A stretch of DNA of 42,511 nt from Pyrodictiaceae archaeon (GTDB lineage: Archaea; Thermoproteota; Thermoprotei_A; Sulfolobales; WAQK01): the NCBI GenBank assembly GCA_015520265.1, contig WAQK01000031.1, positions 1 to 42,511 of the forward strand, read 5' to 3'. Both the position numbers and the translations under genes were made by a program. Positions 25,519 through 34,606 of this stretch are shown one piece after another. A model generated the notes under the pieces. It worked only from the letters and a program-made list of their open reading frames with translations. It made no database searches and was not told the DNA's origin. Numbering within the stretch: position 1 is the stretch's first letter; every line of letters begins with the position of its first letter.

Positions 25519-26094
25519 TTAAAGCTGGGCTCTTTTAATTTTTCTGCTCCGCAGCCACTCGCCCAGCATGCGGAGGGCACGGGCCCTGTGGGAGTACCTG
25601 TTCTTCTCCTCCAACCCCATCTCGGCGAAGGTCCTCTCGTCGCCCCGGGGCACGAAGATTGGGTCGAAACCGAAGCCCTCCCCGCCCCGGGGCTCCCGGG
25701 CTATAATGCCGCGGACCCTTGCCACGAAGACCTCCTCATACGGCGGTATCACTGCTGCCACTGCTGATTCAAAGTAAGCGTCCCTACGCTTCACACCCTC
25801 AAGTAGCTTGAGTATCCCTCTGCACCCTAGAGTCTTGTACACGTAGCTGGAGTAGGGGCCTGGGAACCCGTTTAGGGCCTCGATGTAGAGACCTGCATCC
25901 TCTACTATGAGGGGCTCTCCCAGCTCCAGGTATGCGGCCCGCGCGGCGGTAAGCGCTATCTCTGCAAGGGAGCTGCTCTGGATCTCTAGCTTCGGAACTC
26001 GGGTCAGCTGGACCAGCTCCACGCCGTATTCGGCTAGGACCCTGCTGGCCTCCTCGTACTTGTGCCTGTTCCCCGTGGCGAAGTAGAGCTTCAA
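25519..26094 (-). CDS. rdgB: Non-canonical purine NTP pyrophosphatase (ITPase, RdgB/HAM1)
   Basis: 191 residues. YFATGNRHKYEEA (substrate phosphate site), LIVEDAGLYIEALNGFPGPYSSYV (catalytic Asp and FPG motif), GEGFGFDPIFVP and the C-terminal NRYSHRARAL identify the family that hydrolyses XTP, ITP and dITP to the monophosphate. TTG start overlaps the Bud32 stop in TTGA. Confidence 0.95.
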   Translation of the reverse strand: MKLYFATGNRHKYEEASRVLAEYGVELVQLTRVPKLEIQSSSLAEIALTAARAAYLELGEPLIVEDAGLYIEALNGFPGPYSSYVYKTLGCRGILKLLEGVKRRDAYFESAVAAVIPPYEEVFVARVRGIIAREPRGGEGFGFDPIFVPRGDERTFAEMGLEEKNRYSHRARALRMLGEWLRSRKIKRAQL

Positions 26095-26753
26095 CCCCCC
26101 CTCATCCTCCGCTCCTCTATATACCTACCTCGCATCCTGATCTCCCTAACCTTGTCGGACACTCTCCCCGCCTCCTGGGGCCCGGCCTCCTCCGCATAAC
26201 CCTCCAAGAACTCCAGGTACAGCTTCCCGGCCAGGCTAGGATGGGTGCTCTCAAGGGCCCTCAGCAAGACGTGGACGTCGACCCCGCGGTCCTCCAATCT
26301 CTCGGACTTGTAGGCCAGGCCGAAGTCTATCAGGACAAGCCGTGGACCCGCATCTATCACGTTAGAGGTCGTGAGGTCCCCGTGGACTATTCCGGCTGCG
26401 TGGAGCTTGGCCACCATCCGGCCGAAGATCCTCATCTTCCTCATAGACTCCTCGGAGGGCTCGACGCCAATCTCGTCCCTGAGGAGCCTCCCCTCCACGT
26501 ACTCTATTACTAGGAGGGCCTCGTCAGGATCAACCAAGAGGACTGCCGGAGCGTTGACGCCTGCAAGCCTCGCATCCACCATTATCCGTGCCTCCCGGAG
26601 TGTCCTGGCAGCCCTTATCCTGCTGTCCAGCACGGGGTGTCGATAGGCCTTCGGCCTTCTCCACTTGAACACAGCTCTTATCCCGGCGAACCAGCCCAGA
26701 TAGAGGTCCGCCTCGGCGCCGCGCCCCACTAGTTGAAGATCTTGTAGTACCAT
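26091..26753 (-). CDS. bud32: KEOPS kinase Bud32
   Basis: 220 residues from ATG 26753, the minimal Bud32 kinase/ATPase. LVGRGAEADLYLGWF is the nucleotide loop, AVFKWRRPKAYRHPVLD the conserved Lys segment, IVHGDLTTSNVI the catalytic loop and LVLIDFGLAYKS the metal-binding DFG. It regulates Kae1 by ATP hydrolysis in t6A synthesis. It is a separate gene here, overlapping kae1 by 25 bases, whereas many euryarchaea fuse the two. Confidence 0.95.
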   Translation of the reverse strand: MVLQDLQLVGRGAEADLYLGWFAGIRAVFKWRRPKAYRHPVLDSRIRAARTLREARIMVDARLAGVNAPAVLLVDPDEALLVIEYVEGRLLRDEIGVEPSEESMRKMRIFGRMVAKLHAAGIVHGDLTTSNVIDAGPRLVLIDFGLAYKSERLEDRGVDVHVLLRALESTHPSLAGKLYLEFLEGYAEEAGPQEAGRVSDKVREIRMRGRYIEERRMRGG

Positions 26754-27733
26754 GGAACCTCCACCTCCTCGGGCCTCCACCTCTGCCTCACCACTGCGGA
26801 GCCGGGGTCTATGGTTATCCCCGAGTTAAGGGCCAAAAGTCCCGTCCATGCGATCATGGCGCCGTTGTCCGAGTCGTACTCTAGCGGCGTTAGGCCTACG
26901 CGTGCATCGTGATGCTCAGCCATTATGCTGACCTTCCTGCGCAACGGGGGACTTGCGGCTACACCGCCCGTCAACAAGACCTCCCGCCTCCTCGTGTGGG
27001 CCAGCCCTCTCTCGGCGGCCTCCACCACCATGCTATAAGCTATCTCCCGTAGAGTGAGGCACACGTCGGCCAGCCTGGCACCCCTCCGGTAGGCCCGCAG
27101 CGCTGCTGTTAGGAGGCCGGAGAAGGAGACGTCCTGCCCCTTCACCGTGTAGGGGAGGTCCAGGATCTCGCGCCCCTCCTCGGCGCACCTGTCGACCTGG
27201 TGGAGTCCCCCCACAACGTAGGGGGGCGCTATGCCCACCTCCCTGGCGAAGACGTCCAGCAGGTTGCCGAGACTTATATCGAGGGTCTCGCCGAAAACCC
27301 TGTAACGGCCCTCGCTGTAGGCTATTATCATCGTGTTGCCGCCAGACACATAAAGTATTATGGGATCCCGGAGCCCCGTGGTGAGCCTACCTATCTCTAG
27401 ATGAGCTATTACGTGGTTGACCGGGACAAGAGGCTTATCATAGTATATGGCCAGGGCCCTAGCGATCGTCGCCCCCACTCTGAGGCAGGGACCCAGGCCC
27501 GGGCCCAGCGCGACGGCCACGGCGTCCATGTCGTGAATGGAGAGGCCTGCCTCTGTCAGCGCCTCCCTGAGAACCCTGGGAGCCTGGCTAGCCATAAATC
27601 TGGAAGCCTCCCTCGGGTGGATGCCTCCCTTGGGAGGCGTGTAGCGGGCGTAGGTGTTGGATAGAATGTAAGGGGGTTTATTGGAGACTATCCCAACGCC
27701 AAAAGTGTGTGCAGTTGACTCTATCCCCAGCAC
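26729..27733 (-). CDS. kae1: KEOPS catalytic subunit Kae1 (tRNA N6-threonylcarbamoyltransferase)
   Basis: 334 residues from GTG 27733. LGIESTAHTFGVGIV is the ASKHA phosphate loop, VNHVIAHLEIG holds the two metal-binding histidines, ILYVSGGNTMIIAY and VLLTGGVAASPPLR complete the nucleotide site, and EYDSDNGAMIAWTGLL is the final metal-binding Asp region. It transfers threonylcarbamoyl to A37 of ANN-decoding tRNAs. GTG 27733 is chosen because homologues begin here and longer forms would run into the eS31 gene. Confidence 0.96.
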   Translation of the reverse strand: MLGIESTAHTFGVGIVSNKPPYILSNTYARYTPPKGGIHPREASRFMASQAPRVLREALTEAGLSIHDMDAVAVALGPGLGPCLRVGATIARALAIYYDKPLVPVNHVIAHLEIGRLTTGLRDPIILYVSGGNTMIIAYSEGRYRVFGETLDISLGNLLDVFAREVGIAPPYVVGGLHQVDRCAEEGREILDLPYTVKGQDVSFSGLLTAALRAYRRGARLADVCLTLREIAYSMVVEAAERGLAHTRRREVLLTGGVAASPPLRRKVSIMAEHHDARVGLTPLEYDSDNGAMIAWTGLLALNSGITIDPGSAVVRQRWRPEEVEVPWYYKIFN

Positions 27734-27740
27734 GTACTGT

Positions 27741-27914
27741 TCATCTTCTCGCCTTACCGATAAACTCTGTATACCCGCACTTGCCACAGTGCCACCGCTC
27801 GACCGGCTTCTTGTGGTGGGCCATTATACTACCACATCTTGGGCATTTCTTGTTTTTCAACCTTATCTTGCCGGTCTCGTAGTCGTACTCGTAGAGCTTG
27901 TGCACGTGGGCCAT
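27741..27914 (-). CDS. rps27ae: Small ribosomal subunit protein eS31 (S27Ae)
   Basis: 57 residues. The frame reads [20 protein letters not shown] and then a zinc finger made by CPRC and CGKC, ending [11 protein letters not shown]. This is the stand-alone archaeal form, without the ubiquitin fusion of eukaryotes. It lies 11 bases after eS24 and seven bases before kae1, the standard archaeal order. Confidence 0.95.
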   Translation of the reverse strand: MAHVHKLYEYDYETGKIRLKNKKCPRCGSIMAHHKKPVERWHCGKCGYTEFIGKARR

Positions 27915-27925
27915 GCCTATCCACC

Positions 27926-28273
27926 TCAGTCGGGCTGGTTCCTCTCGATAATGTACTCGGGCTCGAAGAGCCTGGCCCTTTCGGGCGTGTCGTATATGTT
28001 GACCTCAGCCCTTGTCCTCCCTATACCGTAGTTGGTCACCATCTTCCTCACATATACCCTCTCAATGTCGACACCGTAGGCCTTGGCCACCGCCTCCCTC
28101 AACGCGTACCTCCTGGGCGTGCCCTTGCCCACATGATGTATTATTATGACGAGCTCCCTCCGCTTAATCAGTGGGTTGTAGCGGTCCTGCACCACGTCGG
28201 CGGAGTAGCCCTCCTCCAACGCTATTTTCGGCTTCTGGACCCCGGTCGACACTTGTACCGCCACCCTCCGCAT
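27926..28273 (-). CDS. rps24e: Small ribosomal subunit protein eS24
   Basis: 115 residues. [68 protein letters not shown] is the eS24 core, including the conserved Tyr-Gly-x-Gly-x-Thr turn. It is preceded by the dephospho-CoA kinase gene and followed by eS31, as usual. Confidence 0.97.
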   Translation of the reverse strand: MRRVAVQVSTGVQKPKIALEEGYSADVVQDRYNPLIKRRELVIIIHHVGKGTPRRYALREAVAKAYGVDIERVYVRKMVTNYGIGRTRAEVNIYDTPERARLFEPEYIIERNQPD

Positions 28274-28307
28274 AGTGGAGAATTGAAGGTTATAAAGATA
28301 CAGTTGC

Positions 28308-28811
28308 CTAGACGGGATAGGGCTTCATTCGGGCCAAGTAGTTCTGAAGGAAGGATTTGAGATATCTGTCAACAGGCATAAGCACAACTCCCTCGCCAGG
28401 CTGTCCATAGGCAACGATGCTCCCTTCGGGCGCTCCTATAGCCAGGGGTATTGCGAGCAGATCCTCCTCTCCCTCAACGCGCACTGCGACACCATCCTCC
28501 CCGGCCAGCTCCATGAGAGACTCCTGGGCGTCATGCTCTATGCTTCCAGCCCGGTTCTCCACCTCCACCAGCTCCCTGCCAGCCAGGGCTTCGTCCAGGC
28601 CTCTCCCGTAGGGGTGCCTCTCGGTCTTCCCATCGAGAACCACTAGAGAGGGGTTAGCCCCGGCCTCCAGGAGTGTGTGGGAAACCATGTCGCCGACCGC
28701 TACGACTCTCCTGCCAGCCAGCAGTCTCCTGCCCGGGGTGCCGGTGAAGAGGATGCCGTGGGGCTCGGCCAGCTCCTCCCGCTGCCACTCCACGGCCTCT
28801 AGCCTGACCAT
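28308..28811 (-). CDS. GTP-dependent dephospho-CoA kinase (DUF359)
   Basis: 167 residues matching archaeal DUF359, shown to be a GTP-dependent dephospho-CoA kinase, the last step of coenzyme A synthesis in archaea. Visible segments are AVGDMVSHTLLEAGANPSLVVLDGKTERHPYG, VENRAGSIEHDA, and VEGEEDLLAIPLAIGAPEGSIVAYGQPGEGVVLM (metal/GTP site). It has no ordinary P-loop, as known for this family. Gene order next to Spt4 and eS24 is standard. Confidence 0.92.
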   Translation of the reverse strand: MVRLEAVEWQREELAEPHGILFTGTPGRRLLAGRRVVAVGDMVSHTLLEAGANPSLVVLDGKTERHPYGRGLDEALAGRELVEVENRAGSIEHDAQESLMELAGEDGVAVRVEGEEDLLAIPLAIGAPEGSIVAYGQPGEGVVLMPVDRYLKSFLQNYLARMKPYPV

Positions 28812-28818
28812 GGACTGA

Positions 28819-29028
28819 CTACCTCACCTTGATGGCATACTTGCCGGGCTTGGTTATCCCCAGGATCTTGGCAACCTCGCTCTTCTCCACATCTATGATT
28901 ACCACCATTCCCTCCCACTCCTCGGTGAAGTCTTTAGAGTCGCATACCGGGCACTGCGTCACATCGCGAGGCACAAGGGCTTTACACTTCCTGCACGCCT
29001 TGAAGGGCTTAGAGGGGCGCCTGGCCAC
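28819..29028 (-). CDS. spt4: Transcription elongation factor Spt4 (RpoE'')
   Basis: 69 residues. A zinc ribbon (CRKCK and CPVCDS, about residues 12-31) is followed by FTEEWEGMVVIIDVEKSEVAKILGITKPGKYAIKVR, typical of archaeal Spt4, which pairs with Spt5 on RNA polymerase to keep it processive. GTG start, two bases after the Rpo7 stop. Confidence 0.96.
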   Translation of the reverse strand: MARRPSKPFKACRKCKALVPRDVTQCPVCDSKDFTEEWEGMVVIIDVEKSEVAKILGITKPGKYAIKVR

Positions 29029-29030
29029 GG

Positions 29031-29591
29031 CTAGCCACCACCCTTCTGCCTCTCAAGCTGCCTCTTTATCCACTCGATCTTGCCAAGATAGGGCTGCTTC
29101 ATAGTGAGGCTTACCCTCACGATGTTGGTTGATGGCTTCACGCTTATCGCGGCTGTCCTGGCCCTCACCACGTCGCCCTTCTCTATGAGTAGGCCGGTCT
29201 CCTTGCCGCGGAGGGCCTCCCTAGAGGAGTCGTATTCGAGGTAGTCATCAAGGATCTGGGACTTATGTATCAGGCCGTCTATGGGGCCGATCCTGACGAA
29301 GATGCCGAAGTCCTTGACGCTCACCACCTGGCCCTCGACAACCTCGTTTCTCACAGGGACATATGCTAGTATGGTGTATTCCACCCTGTGATACGTGGCG
29401 CCGTCGCGCGGCAATATGATTCCCAGCTCCTCGACGTTGACGTCGGTTACGCTGAGTATTATGCCGAGGTCGGGGTCTATGTAACCCTCATACTCGCTCC
29501 GCAGTATCTGGGTTGCCACCTCGTTGAGCGGCTTGCCGAAGTCCTGTGGAGGTATCCTCACCATACCCTTAACCCTGTAGAGCCTGAACAA
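29031..29591 (-). CDS. rpo7: RNA polymerase subunit Rpo7 (RpoE')
   Basis: 186 residues from TTG 29591. An N-terminal RNP-like domain (YRVKGMVRIPPQDFGKPLNEVATQIL) is followed by an S1 domain (NEVVEGQVVSVKDFGIFVRIGPIDGLIHKSQI). With Rpo4 it forms the polymerase stalk. TTG 29591 is inferred: homologues start at this strand and GAGGGTGAGG lies just upstream; GTG 29609 would add six residues. A TTATAA at 29649-29654 predicts a leader of about 33 bases. Confidence 0.95.
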   Translation of the reverse strand: MFRLYRVKGMVRIPPQDFGKPLNEVATQILRSEYEGYIDPDLGIILSVTDVNVEELGIILPRDGATYHRVEYTILAYVPVRNEVVEGQVVSVKDFGIFVRIGPIDGLIHKSQILDDYLEYDSSREALRGKETGLLIEKGDVVRARTAAISVKPSTNIVRVSLTMKQPYLGKIEWIKRQLERQKGGG

Positions 29592-29663
29592 GGCCTCACC
29601 CTCGCACACTTAATCGCGACACGCCAGCCCTGGATTGGTTTCATGCACTTATAACGGTAGCGT

Positions 29664-30098
29664 TTAAAAAACTGGCATGTCCCCGCCTAGCTCGACTCTT
29701 CTCTCGCTTTCCCGGTAGTAGGCATCCAGTACACCCATCCTGCGAAGCTTGCGTCGCAACTCCCGATCGCTTGTGGCAACTATGTAGCCGTTCTCTCGGG
29801 CGAACCTGGCTATGGCGTCGTCCACCCCCTCCCCGGGGAGCTTATCTACATTTACCACTTCCAAGCCTAGGCGCTGGATCACGGAGAGGGCGAAGCGTGC
29901 TGCTCTCCTCTCCTTGGGTGTCCCTTTCTCGGAGATCTTCTCCAGCTCCTCCACCACCAGGCTGGGGACCAAGTAGCGGGGCTTAGTCTCTAGAGCCTCC
30001 TCCAGGGTGCCCAGCACATCTACCCCGCTGTGAAGCAGCATGAGCATGTTGGTGTCTAGCACCACCACTGGCTTCCTCAGTCTGCCACCACTCCCCAT
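29664..30098 (-). CDS. Fcf1/Utp24-like PIN domain protein
   Basis: 144 residues. The PIN acidic residues are visible in [27 protein letters not shown] and [12 protein letters not shown]. The archaeal group sits beside aIF2-gamma and is related to eukaryotic Fcf1/Utp24, an endonuclease of small-subunit rRNA maturation; a similar role here is inferred. ATG 30098 is preferred over 30113 because it has a GAGG ribosome site; it overlaps the aIF2-gamma stop by 22 bases. Confidence 0.88.
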   Translation of the reverse strand: MGSGGRLRKPVVVLDTNMLMLLHSGVDVLGTLEEALETKPRYLVPSLVVEELEKISEKGTPKERRAARFALSVIQRLGLEVVNVDKLPGEGVDDAIARFARENGYIVATSDRELRRKLRRMGVLDAYYRESERRVELGGDMPVF

Positions 30099-31324
30099 CC
30101 TATGAGCCTCCATCTGCCGAGGACCTGCCTGCTGATGGCCACCCTGGCGCCCTTCCAGGCGACGACCGGCCTCTTGAGAACTACCTCCATGGTGTCCTTG
30201 GTGACACTAGTGGTTATGCCCAGGGTTATAGCAGTGCCGACCGTTATCATCAGAGGCTCCCTGGCGCGTAGTGGCTCTACCTTTACCAGCTCGGTTGTCC
30301 CCACAACCCTTTCGAGCAGCTTGTACTCGATCCTAATAGTATTATAGGTGGGCGGCAGGCGGCCCGGCAGGCCGACGACGTTTCCGACAAGGTTATCGGC
30401 CTTGGTTATGGAGGGGTCCAGCTTTGTGCCTATGGCTACGAGGCCTCCGGGGTATGCCTCGTCGACCTCGTGCTCGCCAAACCTGAGGGACGTTATCTCG
30501 GTGTACAAGGGCACGTACTCGACCCTGCCGCCGGGCTTGGCTACCCTGACGCCGGGCCTTATCTCTATCTCGTCGCCGACCCTCAGCCTGCCCTGGCTTA
30601 TGCTGCCCCCTATTACGCCTCCCCGTAGCTTGTCAGGCGGCGTGCCCGGCTTGTTCACGTCGAAGCTTCTGGCGATGAACATGAGGGGGTCCTTGGAGGG
30701 GTCCCTCTCCGGTACTGGTATCAGTTTGTCTATGGCTGCGAGGAGCACGTCTATGTTGACCTTGTGGAGGGCGCTGACAGGTATTATTGGTGCCTCCTCG
30801 GCCCAGGTTCCCTTGAGAAACTCCCTTATCTGCTCATAGTTCTTCCTAGCCTCCTCCGGACTGACAACGTCTACCTTGTTCTGCACAACTATCAGGTTCC
30901 TGACCCCGATGATGTCGAGGGCCACGAAGTGCTCCCTGGTCTGCGGCTGAGGGCAGGGTTCGTTGGCCGCTATGACCAAGATGGCGCCGTCCATCAGGGC
31001 GGCGCCCGAGAGCATGGTGGCCATGAGGACCTCGTGGCCGGGGGCGTCTACGAAGGACACCCTCTTGACCAGCCGGGGCTCCGAGCCCTCGGGGCAGGCG
31101 GGGCACTCGGGCCTGCTGGTGTAGGCCTCGGGCTCGGGGCAGTTGGTGCACTTGTATATGTCGCCCTCGGCGTAGCCGAGCTTGATTGTCATGCCCCTCT
31201 TAAGCTCCTCCGAGTGGCGCGCCGTCCACACGCCCGTTATGGCCTCGACCAGTGTTGTCTTGCCGTGATCAACGTGGCCAACAACGCCGATGTTCACCTC
31301 TGGCTGCCTGAACTTCTCCGCCAA
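30077..31324 (-). CDS. eif2g: Translation initiation factor aIF2 gamma
   Basis: 415 residues from TTG 31324, exactly the length expected. GTPase motifs [20 protein letters not shown] and VQNKVD are clear, as is a zinc knuckle ([19 protein letters not shown]). It carries initiator Met-tRNA to the small subunit and binds mRNA 5' ends. TTG 31324 has GAGGGGGTG ten bases upstream and an ATTTAATA promoter at 31363-31370; longer frames begin inside that promoter and lack homology. Confidence 0.96.
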   Translation of the reverse strand: MAEKFRQPEVNIGVVGHVDHGKTTLVEAITGVWTARHSEELKRGMTIKLGYAEGDIYKCTNCPEPEAYTSRPECPACPEGSEPRLVKRVSFVDAPGHEVLMATMLSGAALMDGAILVIAANEPCPQPQTREHFVALDIIGVRNLIVVQNKVDVVSPEEARKNYEQIREFLKGTWAEEAPIIPVSALHKVNIDVLLAAIDKLIPVPERDPSKDPLMFIARSFDVNKPGTPPDKLRGGVIGGSISQGRLRVGDEIEIRPGVRVAKPGGRVEYVPLYTEITSLRFGEHEVDEAYPGGLVAIGTKLDPSITKADNLVGNVVGLPGRLPPTYNTIRIEYKLLERVVGTTELVKVEPLRAREPLMITVGTAITLGITTSVTKDTMEVVLKRPVVAWKGARVAISRQVLGRWRLIGWGVVAD

Positions 31325-31362
31325 CGCTTCTAAGCACCCCCTCAAACCTAGTTTTAGGGAGG

Positions 31363-31370
31363 TATTAAAT
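31363..31370 (-). promoter_or_regulatory. TATA box of the aIF2-gamma gene
   Basis: ATTTAATA on the minus strand, centred about 43 bases upstream of TTG 31324. It predicts a 16-base leader that just contains the strong ribosome site, so the gene need not depend on read-through from eS6. Confidence 0.5.
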
Positions 31371-31415
31371 GTGTGTAGGGCCCTGGAAGGGCTTGCGGCA
31401 GAGAAACTGCCCCGG

Positions 31416-32060
31416 CTACTCGTAAACAATCATGGTGTTTATCTGGACTATGTCCATGGTTATGGTGTTGCCTCTAACCATCTTCCTGCGCCGCTCTCCC
31501 TTCTCCCTGGGGTGGAAGCCGGGAGGCCCGGACAGGAGTATCCTCTTCTTGGCGCCCCCCATAACGTCAGGCCTCATTGGGAATCCGCTGTTGTCCGTGC
31601 CACCCCTGATTTTGAGCTTGAACCCGGGGAGACCAACGACGCCGCCGTCGATCACGTCGCCTATCTTGAGCCCTATGAACCTGGATGCCTCGGGGTCCGT
31701 GACTACGACTGTCCAGGCTTTGGCTCTAAAAGCCTCTGCCTCCGCCTCCTCTTCCTCCACTTTCTCCAGGAGGGGCTCCATGGGAACCCAGACCTCGCCT
31801 TCGGGCACATTGGCGTCCTCTACAACCCTGAATGTCATGTTGATCTTCTTGTCCTCCTTCCTGAACCTGAGCGTGAGAGTCTTGACCTCTTTCAGCCCCA
31901 GCTTCTCAGCCAATGCCGGGTTAACCTTGGCGATGGGAAGTTTCTTCCTCTCCTTCTCCTCCTTGCTGAGCTCCATGTCCTCCTTACCAACCACCTTAAC
32001 CTTCACCACGGGGGCGTTGCCAGCCCTGGGATCCGACACCACGACCCTGAACTCGGGCAT
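31416..32060 (-). CDS. rps6e: Small ribosomal subunit protein eS6
   Basis: 214 residues. The N-terminal 120 residues include an acidic linker ([10 protein letters not shown]). The C-terminal conserved eS6 domain has [35 protein letters not shown], followed by [19 protein letters not shown]. This N-terminal extension makes it longer than the ~125-residue euryarchaeal protein, as in some crenarchaea. TATA TCTTTATATA at 32111-32120 and a GGTGAGGT ribosome site precede the ATG. Confidence 0.93.
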   Translation of the reverse strand: MPEFRVVVSDPRAGNAPVVKVKVVGKEDMELSKEEKERKKLPIAKVNPALAEKLGLKEVKTLTLRFRKEDKKINMTFRVVEDANVPEGEVWVPMEPLLEKVEEEEAEAEAFRAKAWTVVVTDPEASRFIGLKIGDVIDGGVVGLPGFKLKIRGGTDNSGFPMRPDVMGGAKKRILLSGPPGFHPREKGERRRKMVRGNTITMDIVQINTMIVYE

Positions 32061-32110
32061 ACCTCACCACATCCTCCTAGCCGTTCTCCCTGACACCAAT
32101 TGATGGAGGG

Positions 32111-32156
32111 TATATAAAGATTACAAGACTAGTGCCCGGAACCCGGCAACTTATAA
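32111..32156. promoter_or_regulatory. Divergent promoters of eS6 and aIF5B
   Basis: TATATAAAGA at 32111-32120 (minus-strand TATA for eS6, predicted leader about 28 bases) and TTATAA at 32151-32156 (plus-strand TATA for aIF5B, predicted leader about 14 bases) lie back to back in a 133-base gap. Confidence 0.55.
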
Positions 32157-32193
32157 CCCACCACTCTAACACCTGAGCCTAGAGGTGGTGAGG

Positions 32194-33993
32194 ATGGCGG
32201 AGCAGCGAAGCGCCAGGCTCAGGCAACCCATAGTAGTGGTCCTGGGACACGTTGATCACGGCAAGACGACGCTGCTGGACAAGATTAGGGGCACGGCTGT
32301 GGCCAGCAGAGAGCCGGGCGCCATAACCCAGCACGTGGGCGCCAGCATAGTCCCGTCCCACGTGATCGAGAAGATAGCCGAGCCCCTCAAGAAGCTGATA
32401 CCCATCAAGCTGAAGATCCCAGGCCTGCTCTTCATAGACACGCCGGGCCACGAGATGTTCTCCAACCTGAGGAGGAGGGGCGGGAGCGTAGCCGACTTCG
32501 CCATCCTCGTGGTCGACATCAACGAGGGCTTCCAGAACCAGACCTTCGAGGCGGTCGAGATCCTGAAGCAGAGGAGGGTGCCCTTCCTGGTGGCGGCGAA
32601 CAAGATCGACAAGATCCCTGGGTGGAGGCCCCAGCCGGGCCAGCCATTCGTATTCTCGGCCAGGAGCCAGAGGCCTGATGCCCTGCAGAGGCTCGACGAC
32701 CTAATATACAAGCTCATGGGCCAGCTGGGCCAGGCGGGCTTCGCCTCCGACAGGTTCGACCGGGTGAGGGACTTCACCCGCACCGTGGCCATAGTCCCGG
32801 TGTCGGCCAAGACGGGCGAGGGGATACCAGAGCTCCTCGCCGTCCTGGCGGGCCTGACCCAACAGTACCTGGCCAAGAGACTCATGTACGCCGAGGGGCC
32901 AGCCAGGGGCGTCGTGCTCGAGGTTAAGGAGGAGACCGGGCTGGGCACCACGATAGACGTGATCATCTACGACGGGATCCTGAGGCGCAACGACACTATA
33001 GTCGTGGGCGGCCTGGAGGAGCCCATAGTCACAAGGATAAGAGCCCTCCTCATGCCCAAGCCCCTCCAGGAGATAAGGTCGCCGGAGGACAGGTTCATCC
33101 AGGTCGACGAGGTCGTCGCGGCGGCGGGTGTCAAGATAGCTGCGCCTGGCCTCGACAAGGCCGTCGCCGGGGCACCCATCATGGCAGTAGAGGATCCATC
33201 CAGGCTGGACGAGGTCAAGGAGAAGGTGATGGAGGAGGTACGCAGCATAAGGATAAGCACTGACGAGACAGGCCTGGTTGTGAAGGCCGACACGCTGGGA
33301 ACCCTGGAGGCCCTGGTGGAAACCCTCAAGTCGCGAGGTGTCCCCGTGAGGGTCGCTGACGTGGGCAACGTTTCGAAGAGGGATGTGATCGAGGCTGCGG
33401 TAACGGCCAAGAGGGACAGGTATCTGGGGGTGATCCTCGCCTTCAACGTCAAGGTCCTCAAGGATGCTGAGGAACTCGCCGCGACAGAGGGGGTACCCAT
33501 ATTCACCCACAACGTGATCTACAGGCTCCTCGAGGAATACGAGGAGTGGGTTAGGAGGGAGCGCGAGAGGGAGAAGATGAGGCAGCTGGCCGCACTGGTG
33601 AGGCCCGGCAAGATCAGGATACTGCCCGGCTACGTGTTCAGGAGGAGCGACCCTATAATAGTGGGGATAGAGGTTCTGGGCGGCATAATAAGGCCCGGAT
33701 ACCCACTCATGAGGAAGGACGGCAAGAGGATAGGCGAAATCATGCAGATCAGGGACCGGGACAAGGTGCTCCAGGAGGCCAGGGCGGGCCAGGAGGTGGC
33801 CATCTCAATAAGGGGCAAGGCCATGGTGGGCCGCCACATCGATGAGGGGGACATCCTCTACACCGACATACCCTCCGACCACGCCAGCAAGCTCCTCACC
33901 AAGTTCGCAGGGGACATAAGCGACGACGAGAAGATTGTGCTCAAAGAGATCATCGAGATAAAGAGGAAACAGAACCCCCTCTACGGCTACTGA
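32194..33993 (+). CDS. infB: Translation initiation factor aIF5B (IF-2 type)
   Basis: 599 residues from ATG 32194. GTPase motifs are [32 protein letters not shown] and AANKIDKIPGW, followed by domain II, domain III and the long helix leading to domain IV at the C-terminus. The factor joins ribosomal subunits during initiation. There is no N-terminal extension and no intein. ATG 32194 has GAGGTGG at the right distance; GTG 32185 and 32188 lie inside that ribosome site. Confidence 0.97.
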   Translation: MAEQRSARLRQPIVVVLGHVDHGKTTLLDKIRGTAVASREPGAITQHVGASIVPSHVIEKIAEPLKKLIPIKLKIPGLLFIDTPGHEMFSNLRRRGGSVADFAILVVDINEGFQNQTFEAVEILKQRRVPFLVAANKIDKIPGWRPQPGQPFVFSARSQRPDALQRLDDLIYKLMGQLGQAGFASDRFDRVRDFTRTVAIVPVSAKTGEGIPELLAVLAGLTQQYLAKRLMYAEGPARGVVLEVKEETGLGTTIDVIIYDGILRRNDTIVVGGLEEPIVTRIRALLMPKPLQEIRSPEDRFIQVDEVVAAAGVKIAAPGLDKAVAGAPIMAVEDPSRLDEVKEKVMEEVRSIRISTDETGLVVKADTLGTLEALVETLKSRGVPVRVADVGNVSKRDVIEAAVTAKRDRYLGVILAFNVKVLKDAEELAATEGVPIFTHNVIYRLLEEYEEWVRREREREKMRQLAALVRPGKIRILPGYVFRRSDPIIVGIEVLGGIIRPGYPLMRKDGKRIGEIMQIRDRDKVLQEARAGQEVAISIRGKAMVGRHIDEGDILYTDIPSDHASKLLTKFAGDISDDEKIVLKEIIEIKRKQNPLYGY

Positions 33994-34017
33994 GACCAGC
34001 GGGCATAGGAGGACTTG

Positions 34018-34419
34018 TTAAAAGAATATCTTATGCTCCCTTTCAAAGCTCTCAGGGGAGTCAGACGCGTGGACTATGTTCTCCTGTATGGATAGGGCGA
34101 AGTCTCCCCTGATCGTACCCGGAGGAGCCTTCCTCCCATCAGTGGGCCCGATAAGGGTCCTCACCACGGAGATGGCGCTCTCGCCCTCCACTATCATGAC
34201 AACCACAGGCCCCGACGTGACGAACTCCACAAGGTCGTTGAAGAACGGCTTATCCCTGTGCACCGAGTACAGCTCCTCGGCCTGCTCCCTCGTCATGTGC
34301 AACATCTTTAGGGCCACTATCTTGAGGCCCTTCCTCTCAAACCTGGATATAACCTCGCCTATGAGGCCCCTCCGGACGCCGTCCGGCTTTATCATGACGA
34401 AGGTCCTCTCAACCGCCAC
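34018..34419 (-). CDS. ndk: Nucleoside diphosphate kinase
   Basis: 133 residues from GTG 34419. [21 protein letters not shown], the Lys and Arg residues of the site and the active histidine in [22 protein letters not shown] are all present. It transfers phosphate between nucleotides through phosphohistidine. GTG 34419 fits homologues and an 11-base leader from TATA TATTTTATC (34453-34461); an upstream GTG would add 28 unlikely residues. It converges on infB with a 24-base gap. Confidence 0.95.
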   Translation of the reverse strand: MAVERTFVMIKPDGVRRGLIGEVISRFERKGLKIVALKMLHMTREQAEELYSVHRDKPFFNDLVEFVTSGPVVVMIVEGESAISVVRTLIGPTDGRKAPPGTIRGDFALSIQENIVHASDSPESFEREHKIFF

Positions 34420-34522
34420 GTCCAAGCACCGCCACCCGGTTCCCCATGTCTGGATAAAATAGTTAACCCACTCCACCGTGACCCTGCCGGAACCCTGCCC
34501 CACTGTTCTCAGCGCTGGCTTA

Positions 34523-34540
34523 GATCATGAGCTCATGATC
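34523..34540. repeat. Perfect 18-bp palindrome upstream of ndk
   Basis: GATCATGAGCTCATGATC, identical on both strands, in the gap between the eL24 stop and the ndk promoter, about 60-70 bases upstream of the ndk TATA box. It might be an operator for a dimeric regulator. No second copy was noticed in the window. Confidence 0.5.
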
Positions 34541-34606
34541 CTGTAGGAGAAGGGCATGAATAATTAGAGGAAGGCGTCTGGTACCGAAAATCCTGGTGGG
34601 TTCGCC

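Noticed and set aside
27734-27787. Longer Kae1 N-terminus
   Set aside because: It lies inside the eS31 gene in another frame, and Kae1 homology starts at GTG 27733.
31325-31429. Longer aIF2-gamma N-terminus
   Set aside because: It contains the probable promoter and ribosome site and overlaps the end of eS6; family length supports TTG 31324.
32701-33510. Open minus-strand frame inside aIF5B
   Set aside because: Shadow of the strongly conserved initiation factor, without homology or promoter.
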